A DNA stretch of 64,000 bases from Chrysemys picta bellii (GCF_011386835.1 NC_088799.1:74419302-74483301); one strand, 5' to 3'; shown: positions 45,500 through 55,299, numbered from the stretch's first letter. Notes: generated by a model not told the origin, from the letters alone. Numbers and translations are program-made.

Positions 45500-46447
45500 A
45501 AGGTGTACTATACTTTGTTTTAAAGTCTTTACATATAAAATCAACCACAAAATTTGGATCTGAATCCGAACAATCCCAGACTTAGTTCAGGCCCATATAA
45601 TTACACCTATTAACTGTAAAGTACACTCATCTCCATTTTGCCACAAGAACTGGGCTGGAACCACCTGAAAGAGAGCAACAGTTCCAGGGGATATTTTGTA
45701 GTAACTGCTACATATTTAAATCTTCCCAGGACTATACGTGACACCCACACTGATGTGCCTCATTTTAGTGTTCTGGTTAAACAACGGCTCATTTTCATGT
45801 GCAACACATTTTCAGAATGCAGACATTTCTGTCTGCAGTATATTCCAAGATAAATGTTGGAAATTTTAGAAAAGTGCATGGAAAGCATTTTAACTGGACC
45901 CATCCTTTTTTTATATGCAAAATTATGGTAGGATTTTAGATGCCAAATTATAGTTGTTTTGGATATCTTTCTAAATGATCCAAATGTAAATAAACCAAGT
46001 TGCAACTAAGCAAAAGTATATTTGGATAAGTATAGTTACAGGAAAATGACATGTATTCTTTTAGGAAGTATTCACTATGATATTTGCCTCTAATCTCAGA
46101 TCTTGTTTGTGTATGTACCTGTGCTCTCTTGCTGATAGTACGTAATAATGATAAAAAATTAATTTAAATTGCATCATAACATTTGATCATCCTTACAGTT
46201 CACTGTAGTGAGTCACGGCTAGACACTAGTTCCAAAGATGTTCACTTGATATCAGATTATTCTAGTGGTAAATTTCCAGTTCACATTTCTTTGTATTGCC
46301 AATAAAAAGAGATCACATCCATTGCTGGATTCTGTGGCAGGTATGTCATTAATCTATGTCACTGACTCACTGTTTGATTTAGAGGCTCTGACCCTGGCTC
46401 TCAGAATATTCTTCTAAGATTTCAGTTTCAATAGAATAGACTCTATG
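45500..46447. other. No recognised feature
   Basis: AT-rich, unique-looking. Confidence 0.35.
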
Positions 46448-46525
46448 GGCCACCTTCTCAGCTGGTGCAAATCAGCATAGCTTCATAGACCTGCATTTAT
46501 TTACACCAGTTGAGAATCTGCCTGA
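46448..46525. repeat. Foldback MITE fragment
   Basis: GGGCCACCTTCTCAGCTGGT...ACACCAGTTGAGAATCTGCC, imperfect inverted repeats, central ATAGCTTCATAGACC; a common turtle family. Confidence 0.65.
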
Positions 46526-47351
46526 TAGGTATAAAAGTTCTCTGAGTTCTCTGCTGTAACTTGCCTTGTATATTGTTCCTCTTTCCCGTTTCTGTGAGGT
46601 AGTTTACTGACATTCTTTTTCTGTGGCAATATAATCTGGGATTTTTTGTTTGCAATGATTTGAAAGCAAAATATAGAGCTCTTGTAATGATGAAACTAAT
46701 GTAAGAAAGGCAGACTCCAAATATGCACTGTGCAAGCAAATTCCTGTGAAACAGGCAGGTTTCCCCCCTGCCCCCCAACAAGCACTCAGTTTGTGCTAAA
46801 CTGTGGACTTATTCTTGGGTCTGCAGTTGAGCAATATGTTTTGTATATGCAACTATATTATATTTCAATAACCTTGTGTCTATTAGTTTATAAAGATGGA
46901 TGTTCTTTGTTTTTTTTATTTTATTTATTAGCAGATCCAATAAATTGTTATTGAAATATTTTTGCAGCACTAGCTTTACAATTCCACAAAGAATAGGTCT
47001 GGTGGACACACAAATTCTGGTACATAAACTGGGCTTCAGAAGTTGGTAATGATAGAATGGTGGCCGATTAGTAAGGTAGCAGTTTAACAACTTCTCCCAT
47101 CCTCAATATTCAAAGACAGTCCTCAGTCTTTCAGGTTTCATGGTGCAGGTTGATTCTTTCCCATTGGATTCAAGGAAATTCCACAAGGTTTCCAGTAAGT
47201 ATCTTTTTTCCTTCTTCCCTGTAGAACTCTGAATGTTTGGGTCACCTTTTCTAGTATTAATATTTCCCATACTTTTTGAAACCAGTCAGTTTAGGGAAGC
47301 CATGTCTCATCTGCCACCATACAATTGTGATTCTTGCTGCAATTAACAAAC
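46526..47351. other. No recognised feature
   Basis: Unique-looking sequence up to the next hAT. Confidence 0.35.
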
Positions 47352-47691
47352 AGGTAGTCCAGGGGTCAGCAACGTTTGGCACGCGGCTCGCCAGGGTAAG
47401 CACCCTGGTGGGCCGGGCCAGTTTATTTACCTGCTGACGCGGCAGGTTTGACCGATTGCGGCCCCCACTCGCCCTGGTTCACCGTCCCGAGCGAATGGGG
47501 GCTCCACGGGCGAGGGATGTGCTGGCTGCCGTTTCCCACCGCTCCCATTGGCCCGGGACGACGAACCACGGCCAGTGGGGGCCGCAATCGGCTGAACCTG
47601 CTGCATCAGCAGATAAATAAACTGGCCCGGCCCACCAGGGTGCTTACCCTGGCAAGCTGCGTGCCAAACGTTGCCGACCCCTGAGGTCATC
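47352..47691. mobile_element. Complete palindromic hAT element, 324 bp
   Basis: Element 47360-47683 begins CAGGGGTCAGCAACG and ends CGTTGCCGACCCCTG. Its two halves are inverted copies across nearly the whole length. 8-bp TSD AGGTAGTC/AGGTCATC, 6 of 8 identical. Confidence 0.88.
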
Positions 47692-47858
47692 AAATCTTTG
47701 TAGCATTTATACAGAACAGAATTTTCAGGAAAATTCAACAAAAACATATGGGTTAGTTGGCAACCCATCATCTCCTTAATGGAGTCTACAGCCTTTTTCC
47801 AATTGTCTTAATTTTTGGACAAGTTATCCATACATAAATAAATCTGCCTGTTTCATTA

Positions 47859-48055
47859 TACACCTCTACCCCGATACAATGCGACCCGATATAACACGAA
47901 TTCGGATATAATGCGGTAAAGCAGTGCTCGGGGGGGGGGGGGGGGGCTGCACACTCTGGTGGATCAAAGCAAGTTCAATATAACGCGGTTCCACCTATAA
48001 CGCGGTAAGATTTTTTTGGCTCCTGAGGACAGCGTTATATCGAGGTAGAGGTGTA
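47859..48055. mobile_element. TA-flanked MITE, 193 bp, with poly-G tract
   Basis: Element 47861-48053 begins CACCTCTACCCCGATACAAT and ends TATCGAGGTAGAGGTG, flanked by TA on both sides (47859-47860, 48054-48055). A run of 17 or more G near 47930-47947 makes its length prone to error. Confidence 0.82.
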
Positions 48056-48567
48056 CTTTCTCCAGTATTGCGTGTGTTTCAGAAAAATGCCAAAACAAAA
48101 CCTAGACAACAGTCATAACTGACCAACTAATTAATTATTTGCTTATATGCTCTATTACTTTTCATACTACCATAAAATACTGACACTGTCTTACAAAGTA
48201 TATTAGCAATACCTGCTTACGCTCTGGCATAGTCTCCATAACCACATAGAAACATGCATTGTGATAAATGTATTATTTTACACTGCAACCATGTATTATT
48301 AAATGCTGTGTTGTTGACATAAAATATAAGTTGATCAGACAGACAGTCAAAGAATATTATTCTGACAACTGAGTACCCAAGGGGATCGTTGTACACTGAA
48401 TGTCAATGTGTAATATGGTATAAATCTTCATAAGAAGAACAACCTATATTGGATGCACAGAAGGTGTTTTTGCTTATTAAATACAGGAGATAGTCACAGG
48501 GGATTTGAAGCATTTTAAAATATCTTCATAATTTTTTCCTTCTAGCCTATGGGCCTGGTTCCATTCT
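48056..48567. other. No recognised feature
   Basis: AT-rich unique-looking sequence. Confidence 0.35.
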
Positions 48568-48672
48568 GTATGCATCCGAAGAAGTGGGCTGTAGTCCACG
48601 AAAGCTTATGCTCTAATAAATTTGTTAGTCTCTAAGGTGCCACAAGTACTCCTGTTCTTTTTGCAGATACAG
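48568..48672 (+). mobile_element. PLE family B 3' terminal fragment
   Basis: GCATCCGAAGAAGTGGGCTG, CCACGAAAGCTTATGCTCTA, ATAAATTTGTTAGTCTCTAA, GGTGCCACAAGTACTCCTGT, GCAGATACAG: the same 3' UTR order as at 16551-16676. Only the last roughly 105 bp of the element are present. Confidence 0.8.
48576..48608 (+). other. Conserved PLE 3' hairpin motif (family B)
   Basis: CCGAAGAA, stem GTGGGC, loop TGTA, GTCCAC (one G-U pair), then GAAAGCTT. Stem kept despite substitutions. Confidence 0.55.
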
Positions 48673-48985
48673 TGTAGTAAGCATTTCCTGTTGTTGTCCA
48701 AAGGTATAGTAAACTAGGACAATTTCAGTGTCACACTGCTCTACCTGAAAACTAACACATTTTTATTTGAAACAAGGTTGCTGAGGTAATATCTTTTATT
48801 GGACCAACTTCTGTCAGTGAGAGAGACAAGCTTTTGAGCTTACTCAGAGCTCTGCTTCCAGTCTGGGAAACATACTCAAAGTGTGACAGCTATATACAAG
48901 GTGGAACAGATTTTTTTGGCATAAATAGTTAACTCGTATTTCAAGGGACCATTCAAGGTGAAGTGGCCCATTAACACCCCTCCAG

Positions 48986-49160
48986 TCATAAGGGGGAAAG
49001 GAAGGGAAGAGGACAGTTAGCCGGGGGGTTGTTAGTGGGATTTAGATTGTTGTAATAAACCATAAATCCAGTGACTCTATTCAGACCATGATTTTTAGTG
49101 TCTCGCAAAGTTATGAATTTAAGCTCCCAGGCTTGTCTTTTGAAAGTGTTGTGCAAGTTT
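48986..49160 (-). pseudogene. PLE C-terminus (end of GIY-YIG domain)
   Basis: Minus-strand reading gives KGNLHNTFKRQAWELKFITL followed by RDTKNHGLNRVTGFMVYYN. It aligns with the family B end ETAELKFICKCNTINLGLNRD (16300 region), including the Glu before LKFI and the GLN motif of PLE GIY-YIG nucleases. This fixes the segment as antisense. Confidence 0.7.
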
Positions 49161-49355
49161 CCTTTGAGCAGTGTTTCCCAAACTTGGGACGCCACTTGTG
49201 TAGGGAAAGCCACTTGTGTCGGGCCAGGATGGTTTGTTTACCTGCCGCGTCCGCAGGTCCGGCCGATCGCAGCTCCCACTGGCCGCAGTTTGCTGCTCCA
49301 GGCCAATGGGAGCTGCTGGAAGCAGTGCAGGCAGAGGGGAAACACTGCCGTTGAG
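49160..49355. mobile_element. hAT element, internally deleted, inside the PLE
   Basis: Element 49168-49347 begins CAGTGTTTCCCAAAC and ends AGGGGAAACACTG. 8-bp TSD CCTTTGAG (49160-49167) versus CCGTTGAG (49348-49355). Interior GCAGCTCCCACTGGCCGCAG block as in 47360 and 58806. Confidence 0.85.
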
Positions 49356-49408
49356 GGTGAGGACTTATAGACCAGATAAAGTGATCACTCTGTGTGAAAA
49401 GTGTTCAT

Positions 49409-49725
49409 CCACAACTTCAACAAGCGCCACCCATCCATTAAACTCTCTCTGGAAAACTCCCACACTAGCATCAACTTCCTGGACACCACGATCAGCTTCA
49501 ACAATGGAACCCTAGGGACAATAAGAATCCCACGGATCAACACACCTACCTTCAAAGATCCAGTAACCACCCCAAACACACCAAGAAATCTGTTATCTAC
49601 AGCCAGGCACTCGGACACCACAGAATATGCTCTGAGGAGAAAGTCCAGGATACACCCCTTAACACACTCAAAACTGCCTTTACCAAACAAGGACCAGAGA
49701 AGTAGATCACATGATTGAATTGGCC
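49409..49725 (+). pseudogene. PLE reverse transcriptase fragment
   Basis: Plus-strand protein reads HNFNKRHPSIKLSLENSHTS, then INFLDTTISFNNGTLGTIRI, then frame-shifted remnants (EYALRRKSR..., PNKDQ). The 'FLDTTI...NGTL.T' block is the signature after the PLE RT catalytic core. It is the sense strand, opposite to the adjacent segment. Not active. Confidence 0.75.
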
Positions 49726-50051
49726 ACTCAAATACTCAGCTCTCAGAGCTGCTTTTTCTATTTACTTTCAAAAGCATTAGCAAACAGTCTTCTAGACAAC
49801 CTGGGTATTGTTTCAAAGTAATGAAAAATAGATATCAAATAGATTGAATAGCTTTTGGCTACTTGCTTTCAATAAAATATTAAAGTTGTTTATGTAGTGC
49901 TCACTGATTGTCCACATAGTGACAGCATTAGACTAAAACTAAACTCAAACACTCTCCACAGTGCACAACCCCACAGAAGGTGGCTGTTAACTCCAAGGAA
50001 ACCAAAGTTTAGAAATCAAGACTCCCTTAGAAGAAACTAAATATATTAAGT
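49726..50051. other. No recognised feature
   Basis: Unique-looking. Confidence 0.3.
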
Positions 50052-50545
50052 CCTTAATTCTGAAAAGAAATTAGCATGGATCCCTACATTCACATAGATT
50101 TCCACTAAAGTCAGTGGGACTCTACACAGCTGCAAGAGTCTGCATTAGAACTGGGGAAATAATATGTTTTTTGGTTTGCTGGCAATTCTGAAAAAAATCT
50201 ATTAAAAAATATATTTGGAATTCACCTGAAAATGAAATTTTCAAAAATTCTAGGTAACCAAAAAATCAGAAAATATTTGTTTAGATTTTGACCAGTTTTT
50301 CCTGTTTTTAATTGTTTTATAAAATTAAAGGACATTTCAAAACAAACAAAAATTCATGTTAACTCAAGAAATTGAAATTAAATGTTTAGAAAATGTCAAA
50401 ATGAGACAATTTGATTTTTCCAGATTTTTTTCTGCAATCTCTACACAATTCCGCAAAATCTACACATTGTATAGATAAATTAATCTGCACTTTTTGCTGA
50501 AAAAAAAGTTTGAGAGGAGAAATTTCTCTTAGCTCTATTCATTTT
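50052..50545. repeat. Two old dispersed repeats
   Basis: 50052-50160 resembles the ACTAAAGTCAGTGGGACTCT-type foldback family. 50161-50545 is T/A-rich with TTTTTTGGTTTGCTGGCAAT, AAAATGTCAAAATGAGACAA and closing TTAGCTCTATTCATT, like 6598-6795. Confidence 0.45.
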
Positions 50546-50825
50546 TTTCAGGATAGAAACCTAGATAAGTGGCTCCATCTAAGTGGAGGCACTGGAGATT
50601 AGTGGAATGATAAAAAATGATAATATGCCAATATGTAAATTCCTGTTCTTTCCTAAAGTTTAAATATACAAATAAATTCAATTTTCATAACTGTTCCACT
50701 TAACAGCTTGCACAAAAGTGTAAGAAAATCTAATACAGCTAAATAATTGATGTAATAATTTGGCTGTAAATACTTTATCTTATCTTACAAGTACACGTGA
50801 TACATTTTAACTGAACAAATACAAA
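50546..50825. other. No recognised feature
   Basis: AT-rich sequence just upstream of the PLE end and Tx1 LINE. Confidence 0.3.
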
Positions 50826-50873
50826 TGTATGCAGTGTTGTTGTAGTTGTGTCACTCCCAGGATATTAGAGAGA
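50826..50873 (-). mobile_element. PLE family A extreme end
   Basis: TGTATGCAGTGTTGTTGTAG...GGATATTAGAGAGA, the antisense terminus of the family A PLE. The same end, in the same orientation, occurs at 52590, just after the Tx1 LINE, with different substitutions. Confidence 0.7.
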
Positions 50874-50902
50874 AAATACACTCTGTGACAGGTGTATAAA
50901 CC

Positions 50903-52210
50903 TTGCACCAAAATGGTGCAGGTAGTCCAGCGTGGAGCATATTGGCGCACGCCTTCCTGCGCCGCTTCCGAGGGCTCCAATATGACCGGCAGCTCCTTTG
51001 TCTCCATCCGAGAGGTCTTCCGCGAGGCCTCTCCGGGCTGCCAGTCTTCTACCAGGACCTCCTCCAGACCTGGAAACTGTTCTCAGTGACCAGGTCCATG
51101 GCGGCCACCGTGGGGACAGATCTCCTCGCGGAGCCCCTGCTACACAACCCCCAGCTTTGTGTGCAGGTGGCGGAGTCCCCCATGGTGCGCCAGAGGTTGG
51201 TCCTGGCAGAAATCACCAAAGTCGGAGACCTCCTGGACTACGACCGGGGAGACTGGCTGGATCTCCTGACACTCGCTCTGTGCATGGGGCTCTCCAGACC
51301 TCGTACTCCCTGGCGCATACTTCAGGAGGTGAGGACCGCTTTGCCGCCCGCTGCTCAGGACTATCTCGACCGGGTCCTGCGAGAGGGCACGCCCTGCCCA
51401 CCCTCCACTCTGAGCCCTCCAGACTTTTTCATCGGGCCCCTACCCCGTGGACCCAACCGGCCCCCTCCCCGTTCCTTCACCATGAGCTGGCTGCACAATC
51501 TGCAGCCGGTTCTGTTCCGGGCCGCGCCAAGGAAACATCTATACACGCTCGTGCTCCATGTTCTTCATGTCCTCACCCTCGCGTCCCACCCTGATACGAA
51601 GTGGTGGGACCTTCTGCCACCTCTGGAGGGTGAGGAGCTCCGGTGGGTCAGCCTTTATTCTGCTCTGATCCCGAAGCCCACCGGGGACATCAGTTGGCGG
51701 GTCCTTCACGGAGCCATGAGCACGGGCGTGTACTTGGCGCGGTTTACCCTTATCCCAGACACCTGCCCCTTTTGCGGCGTGAGGGAGACCCTGGCGCATG
51801 TTTACCTGGAGTGCGCCAGGCTGCAGCCCCTATTCTGGCTCCTCACGGATATTTTGTTAAGATTTTGGTTGCACTTTTCTCCTCACCTTTTTATTTATAC
51901 ACTCCCTATCCGTTGCCCCACAAAGTCACGGGACCTCCTGGTCAACCTCCTCCTGGCCCTAGCGAAACTGGCCATCTATAAAACCAGAGTGAAGAGGTTG
52001 GCTGATGGAGTCTCCTGTGACTGTGGGGCCTATTTCAGGTCCTCCGTTCGTTCACGTATCTGGGCAGAGTTCCTTTGGGTGGCATCCGCTGGCTTCCTTG
52101 ATGCCTTCGAGGAGCAGTGGGTGCTGTCCGGGGTTCTCTGCTCAGTGTCCCCGTCTGGGGACCCTTTGTTTGACCCTTTGACCTCACTCCTGTCCCTGTT
52201 CTTTTATTAG
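50903..52210 (+). CDS. Tx1-like LINE ORF2 C-terminal fragment (435 codons open)
   Basis: Covers the region after the RT: a GLSGLPVFYQDLLQTWKLFS thumb-like block (residues about 43-62), an ISWRVLHGAMSTGVYLARFT motif (about 262-283), then a zinc-binding motif of the form C-x2-C-x7-H-x4-C (CPFCGVRETLAHVYLEC, Cys 288, Cys 291, His 299, Cys 304). It closes in a hydrophobic tail. These are features of L1/Tx1-type ORF2 C-termini, where the finger contacts element RNA. The RT catalytic domain and endonuclease are not in this copy, so it cannot move alone. The start codon is an artefact of truncation. No stop or shift occurs in 1.3 kb. Confidence 0.85.
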   Translation: MHQNGAGSPAWSILAHAFLRRFRGLQYDRQLLCLHPRGLPRGLSGLPVFYQDLLQTWKLFSVTRSMAATVGTDLLAEPLLHNPQLCVQVAESPMVRQRLVLAEITKVGDLLDYDRGDWLDLLTLALCMGLSRPRTPWRILQEVRTALPPAAQDYLDRVLREGTPCPPSTLSPPDFFIGPLPRGPNRPPPRSFTMSWLHNLQPVLFRAAPRKHLYTLVLHVLHVLTLASHPDTKWWDLLPPLEGEELRWVSLYSALIPKPTGDISWRVLHGAMSTGVYLARFTLIPDTCPFCGVRETLAHVYLECARLQPLFWLLTDILLRFWLHFSPHLFIYTLPIRCPTKSRDLLVNLLLALAKLAIYKTRVKRLADGVSCDCGAYFRSSVRSRIWAEFLWVASAGFLDAFEEQWVLSGVLCSVSPSGDPLFDPLTSLLSLFFY

Positions 52211-52268
52211 TTGTCCCCTGTAATTTTTTGGTCTCCAGGTCCTGTGGACCCCCCTTTAGGCTGGGGGG

Positions 52269-52310
52269 GATCCTTTAGCAGTGGGCGGGCAAAGCCCACT
52301 TCCTGGATCC
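52269..52310 (+). other. 3' UTR hairpin of the Tx1 LINE
   Basis: AGTGGGC (52280-52286) pairs with GCCCACT (52294-52300), and GGATCC flanks it on both sides (52269, 52305). Position after the ORF suggests a possible recognition structure for the element's RT; this is inference. Confidence 0.45.
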
Positions 52311-52589
52311 CAATAGGACCAAAATGGAAGGGGTTAAAGAGATGCTTTAAGCTGGAGTAGCCTCATGTTGCTGCACCTGCAAGTCATGCTAGGAATGGAG
52401 GAGGAGTTTAAAAGGAGAAAGTGCCACTCAGTAGTGAGCAGCCTCTGCCCTCACAGAAGGGGAACACAGATTTCCTCTGGTAAAAGGGAGAAGAGACTGT
52501 ATCCTATAACTTGTCCTGGAGCCCCAGTGGATGTTAGAGTGGACTGTGGCTTATCCAGTATCCTGGCTAGAACTGTCTACTCTTTTTGT

Positions 52590-52846
52590 TGTATGCAGTG
52601 TTGTTGTAGCCATGTCAGTTCCTGGATATTGGAGAGACAAAGTGGGTGAGGCAATAACTTTTATTGGACCAACTTCTGTTGGTGAGGAAGACCAGCTTTC
52701 AAGCTTACACAGAGCTTTTCTTCAGGTCTGTGTCATAGCTAGGTACAAAGTGAAGAAGAGGAGGTTGTGTAAGCTTGGAAAGCTGTTCTCTCTCACCAAT
52801 AGAAGTTGGGCCAATGAAACATATTACCTCACCCACCTTCTCTCTT
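52590..52846. mobile_element. PLE family A terminal fragment, fold-back dimer
   Basis: Antisense 52590-52735 (TGTATGCAGTGTTGTTGTAG ... TCTTCAGGTCTG), then sense 52752-52846 (GTGAAGAAGAGG, TGTGTAAGCTTGG, CTCTCTCACCAATAGAAGTT, ACCTCACCCACC). The two halves are inverted relative to each other, like 20823-21066. Confidence 0.8.
52695..52725 (-). other. Conserved PLE 3' hairpin motif (family A)
   Basis: Minus strand: CTGAAGAA, stem AAGCT, loop CTGTGTA, AGCTT, GAAAGC. Compared with GAGCT/AGCTC at 20973, the closing pair changed from G-C to A-T on both sides, a compensatory change. Confidence 0.6.
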
Positions 52847-53324
52847 TATGGTTTTCTTTTTGTTTTTTGTTTTCCTGCTTTGCCTTTCCCCTTTTGTTCA
52901 CTTTCTTTTGCAGAGCTTGGATTTTTTGTTTGTGTCACTTGGAACACTGAAAAGGGAAGATGTAGTCAGAAGTCCATGGCTAGAGGGCTGAAAGCCTGTC
53001 ATTGCTAGACTGCCATTGGAATGTTCCTACTGGAAGGATTGGACTTGTGTAAAGTGTGCTTTCCATGTAACATCTAAAGCAGCTGCTCTGATGGGGACAG
53101 ACCCTTGACAGACTCACTGTAATGGCTCTCACCTAGAGTGTGTGTGTGTGTCGGGGGGGAAGCGGGGGGATTGTTTGTTTATAAAGTAAAACTATATCAC
53201 ACTGTTAGGTTTTTTTCCAAAATCAAGGTATAAAATTTATTTATAATAAGATTATTTTTAATGTGTATTTTACTATTTGGGTCCTAGCTTACTATTTACA
53301 GATTCTCACTCTATGAGCCTTAAG
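52847..53324. other. No recognised feature
   Basis: Unique-looking; a (GT)n patch near 53140. Confidence 0.3.
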
Positions 53325-53610
53325 GCAGGTCTGTGCTTAAAACATTACAGCAGTGCAGCTGAACTTCTGTAGGGGTTCAGTGAAGATGCTGCTACACCGA
53401 TGATAGAGCTTCTCCCATCGGCAAAGTCAAAACACCTCTGTGAGAGGTGTTAACTATGCCCTCCTGTTAACATAGTACTGTCTGCACCAGGGGCTAGGTT
53501 GGTATAACTACGTTGCATAGGGGATATGGATTTTTCACACCCCTGAGCAATGTAATTATACTGATGTAAGTTTATAGTGTAGACCTGGCCTGAGAAAGAG
53601 TCTTAAAAGC
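53325..53610 (+). repeat. Extra direct copy of transposon plus 21-bp flank
   Basis: Repeats 54033-54320 in the same orientation: the 'CCAGGTCTACACT' transposon in reverse, plus the same adjoining TGAGAAAGAGTCTTAAAAGC, before switching to the start of the inverted-duplication arm at 53611. The shared non-transposon flank means it arose by duplication, not by a second transposition. Confidence 0.85.
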
Positions 53611-54590
53611 ATACCCAGAGGGTCCAGTAGGGTGTGTATTCGGGTGGTTAGCCCATGCCACTGCTGCCAGTTCTACTGCAGTTACATTACTGTTTTTTAG
53701 TAATAGTGCTAATTTTTAGTGCTAGTTCAGTGAGAGAGAGTGCAAGTGTGATGGTTCTTGGGGCACCCAGGACTGAGTCATTTTGTTATCCCCTGCCTGC
53801 AGCGTGAGGGATTCTTACCTGTACTTAGCTGGGTGTCATCTCCCTAATACCACCAGCCTTTCAGCCACTGAAGCATCTCCTCTGGCTGTGCCAACCTTCT
53901 CTTTGCATTGCAGGTTAACAATAGGTACCCCAGTTCCTGAGTCCTTTAGAAGCATTCTCCTGTGATATCCAGCCCCTGACACTGGATAGTCCCAGAAATC
54001 TCAGACCTTCTGTCCCCAAAGGAGCAGTATATTCCAGGTCTGTGCTTAAAACATTACAGCAGTGCAGCTGAACTTCTGTAGGTGTTCAGTGAAGATGCTG
54101 CTACACCGATGAAAGAGCTTCTCCCATCGGCAAAGTCAAAACACCTCTGTGAGAGGTGTTAACTATGCCCTCCTGTTAACATAGTACTGTCTGCACCAGG
54201 GGCTAGGTTGGTATAACTACGTTGCATAGGGGATATGGATTTTTCACACCCCTGAGCAATGTAATTATACTGATGTAAGTTTATAGTGTAGACCTGGCCT
54301 GAGAAAGAGTCTTAAAAGCATGAAGAATGCAGTATTAATATAAATTGTACACACTGTACTGTGCTACTATCATTGCAAATTAATAACATTGAGTGTGATT
54401 TTCAGAGGTGTTAAGTAATGCCAGCTCTCACCAACGTCATCTTTCTTCAAGGCATATTTTCCTATCTCCCCTTGTCTATTTCTATATTTGAGTAAAATCA
54501 GAGAAGGAAGTTGCACAGTCAGGCAGGAAAACTTGATTTCAGTGGGAGTTCAGTCCTACAGCACTGCAGCTTTCCCTAAGAAGCAGGAAA
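53611..54590 (+). repeat. Right arm of the 0.97-kb inverted duplication
   Basis: Reverse complement of 42077-43050. Visible differences include TGGATAGT/TGGGATAG-type single changes near 53990, an added AT in AAGTGTGATGGTTC near 53755 and one G/T difference near 54085. It carries the same 60-codon frame (53783-53965) as the left arm (42700-42882, minus), differing by one residue, but no domain is recognisable. Confidence 0.9.
54033..54297. mobile_element. 'CCAGGTCTACACT' DNA transposon (third copy)
   Basis: Reverse orientation copy: starts CCAGGTCTGTGCTTAAAACA and ends AGTGTAGACCTGG. Third copy of this family in the window. Confidence 0.7.
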
Positions 54591-55065
54591 AGTGTCTAGC
54601 CAGTGGAGTGTATGGTGTGAAAGGACTGGTGGCTAGTAAAGCACTTTGGTAGGGCCAGAGAAACCTTTCCACATGTGTGGAGTCAAGAGTTGATTTTAAT
54701 TAGTGTCACAGGTAGATGGTCCTCTGAGCAGGCCAGGCACCCAACCTACCTGTGACAAGCTCTGGTAAGGAGAATGAGCCAAACCAAATCCACCTGTGAG
54801 TAGTTAATTACCTAGGTGGCTGAGTGGTAGTTAATTAGCTACAGAACACCTGGGCATAATAAAGGTTTATGACAGCTCAGTCAGGAAGTCTCAGAAGACT
54901 TGAGATGAATGAGGAGGTGCCTACGTCTCAGAAATATTGTTTCAAGCTTTCTGCATGGTCAGTCAGACATCTCTGCATTGGTTATATTCTTAAATATTTA
55001 GAAGATTTTTTTCACAACCATAAGGGCTAGATACTAGAGCTGTGTGAATAACAGACCTATTGGTT
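54591..55065. other. No recognised feature
   Basis: Unique-looking sequence after the duplication. Confidence 0.3.
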
Positions 55066-55290
55066 TGGTGAGTCAAGGTGGGGGAGGTAATATCTTTTAT
55101 TGGACTAAATTCAGTTGATGAGCAAGAGAAGCTTTTGAGCCACACAGAGCTCTTCTTCAGGTCTGGGAAAGGTACTCCCAGTGTCACTGCAAAATGCAAG
55201 TTGGAACAGATTGTTTAGCAGAAGCAGTTAGCAGATATTGTAAGGAACCATTCAAGGCAGAATGGCCAGTTTGGTGGTGGAACCGAAAAA
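55066..55290 (-). mobile_element. PLE family A 3' fragment
   Basis: GGAGGTAATATCTTTTATTG, TGAGCCACACAGAGCTCTTC, TTCAGGTCTGGGAAAGG, AAGTTGGAACAGATTGTTTA and AAGGAACCATTCAAGGCAGA appear in the same order as at 48771. Antisense orientation. Confidence 0.8.
55131..55160 (-). other. Conserved PLE 3' hairpin motif (family A)
   Basis: Minus strand: CTGAAGAA, GAGCT, CTGTGTG, GCTC, AAAAGC. One pair becomes G-T wobble; the GAAA is AAAA here. Confidence 0.5.
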
Positions 55291-55299
55291 TCAGGGGGA

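Larger units (their letters stand above)
48771..49409 (-). mobile_element. PLE family A, antisense segment, split by a hAT
   Basis: The plus strand reads GAGGTAATATCTTTTATTGG, CAAGGTGGAACAGATTTTTT and ATTTCAAGGGACCATTCAAG, which is the reverse complement of the PLE 3' UTR, then antisense coding (see 48986). It is interrupted by the hAT at 49168-49347. At about 49409 the orientation flips to sense. Confidence 0.75.
50885..52589 (+). mobile_element. Tx1-clade LINE, 5'-truncated
   Basis: Contains the C-terminal 435 codons of ORF2 and about 380 bp of 3' UTR, then meets a PLE end at 52590. The 5' truncation is typical of LINE insertion. No poly-A is obvious. The unbroken reading frame and GC-rich coding contrast strongly with surrounding AT-rich DNA, marking a young insertion. 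Confidence 0.8.

Noticed and set aside
49160..49355. CpG-rich stretch as a promoter island
   Set aside because: It is a hAT element with an 8-bp TSD; the GC content belongs to the transposon.
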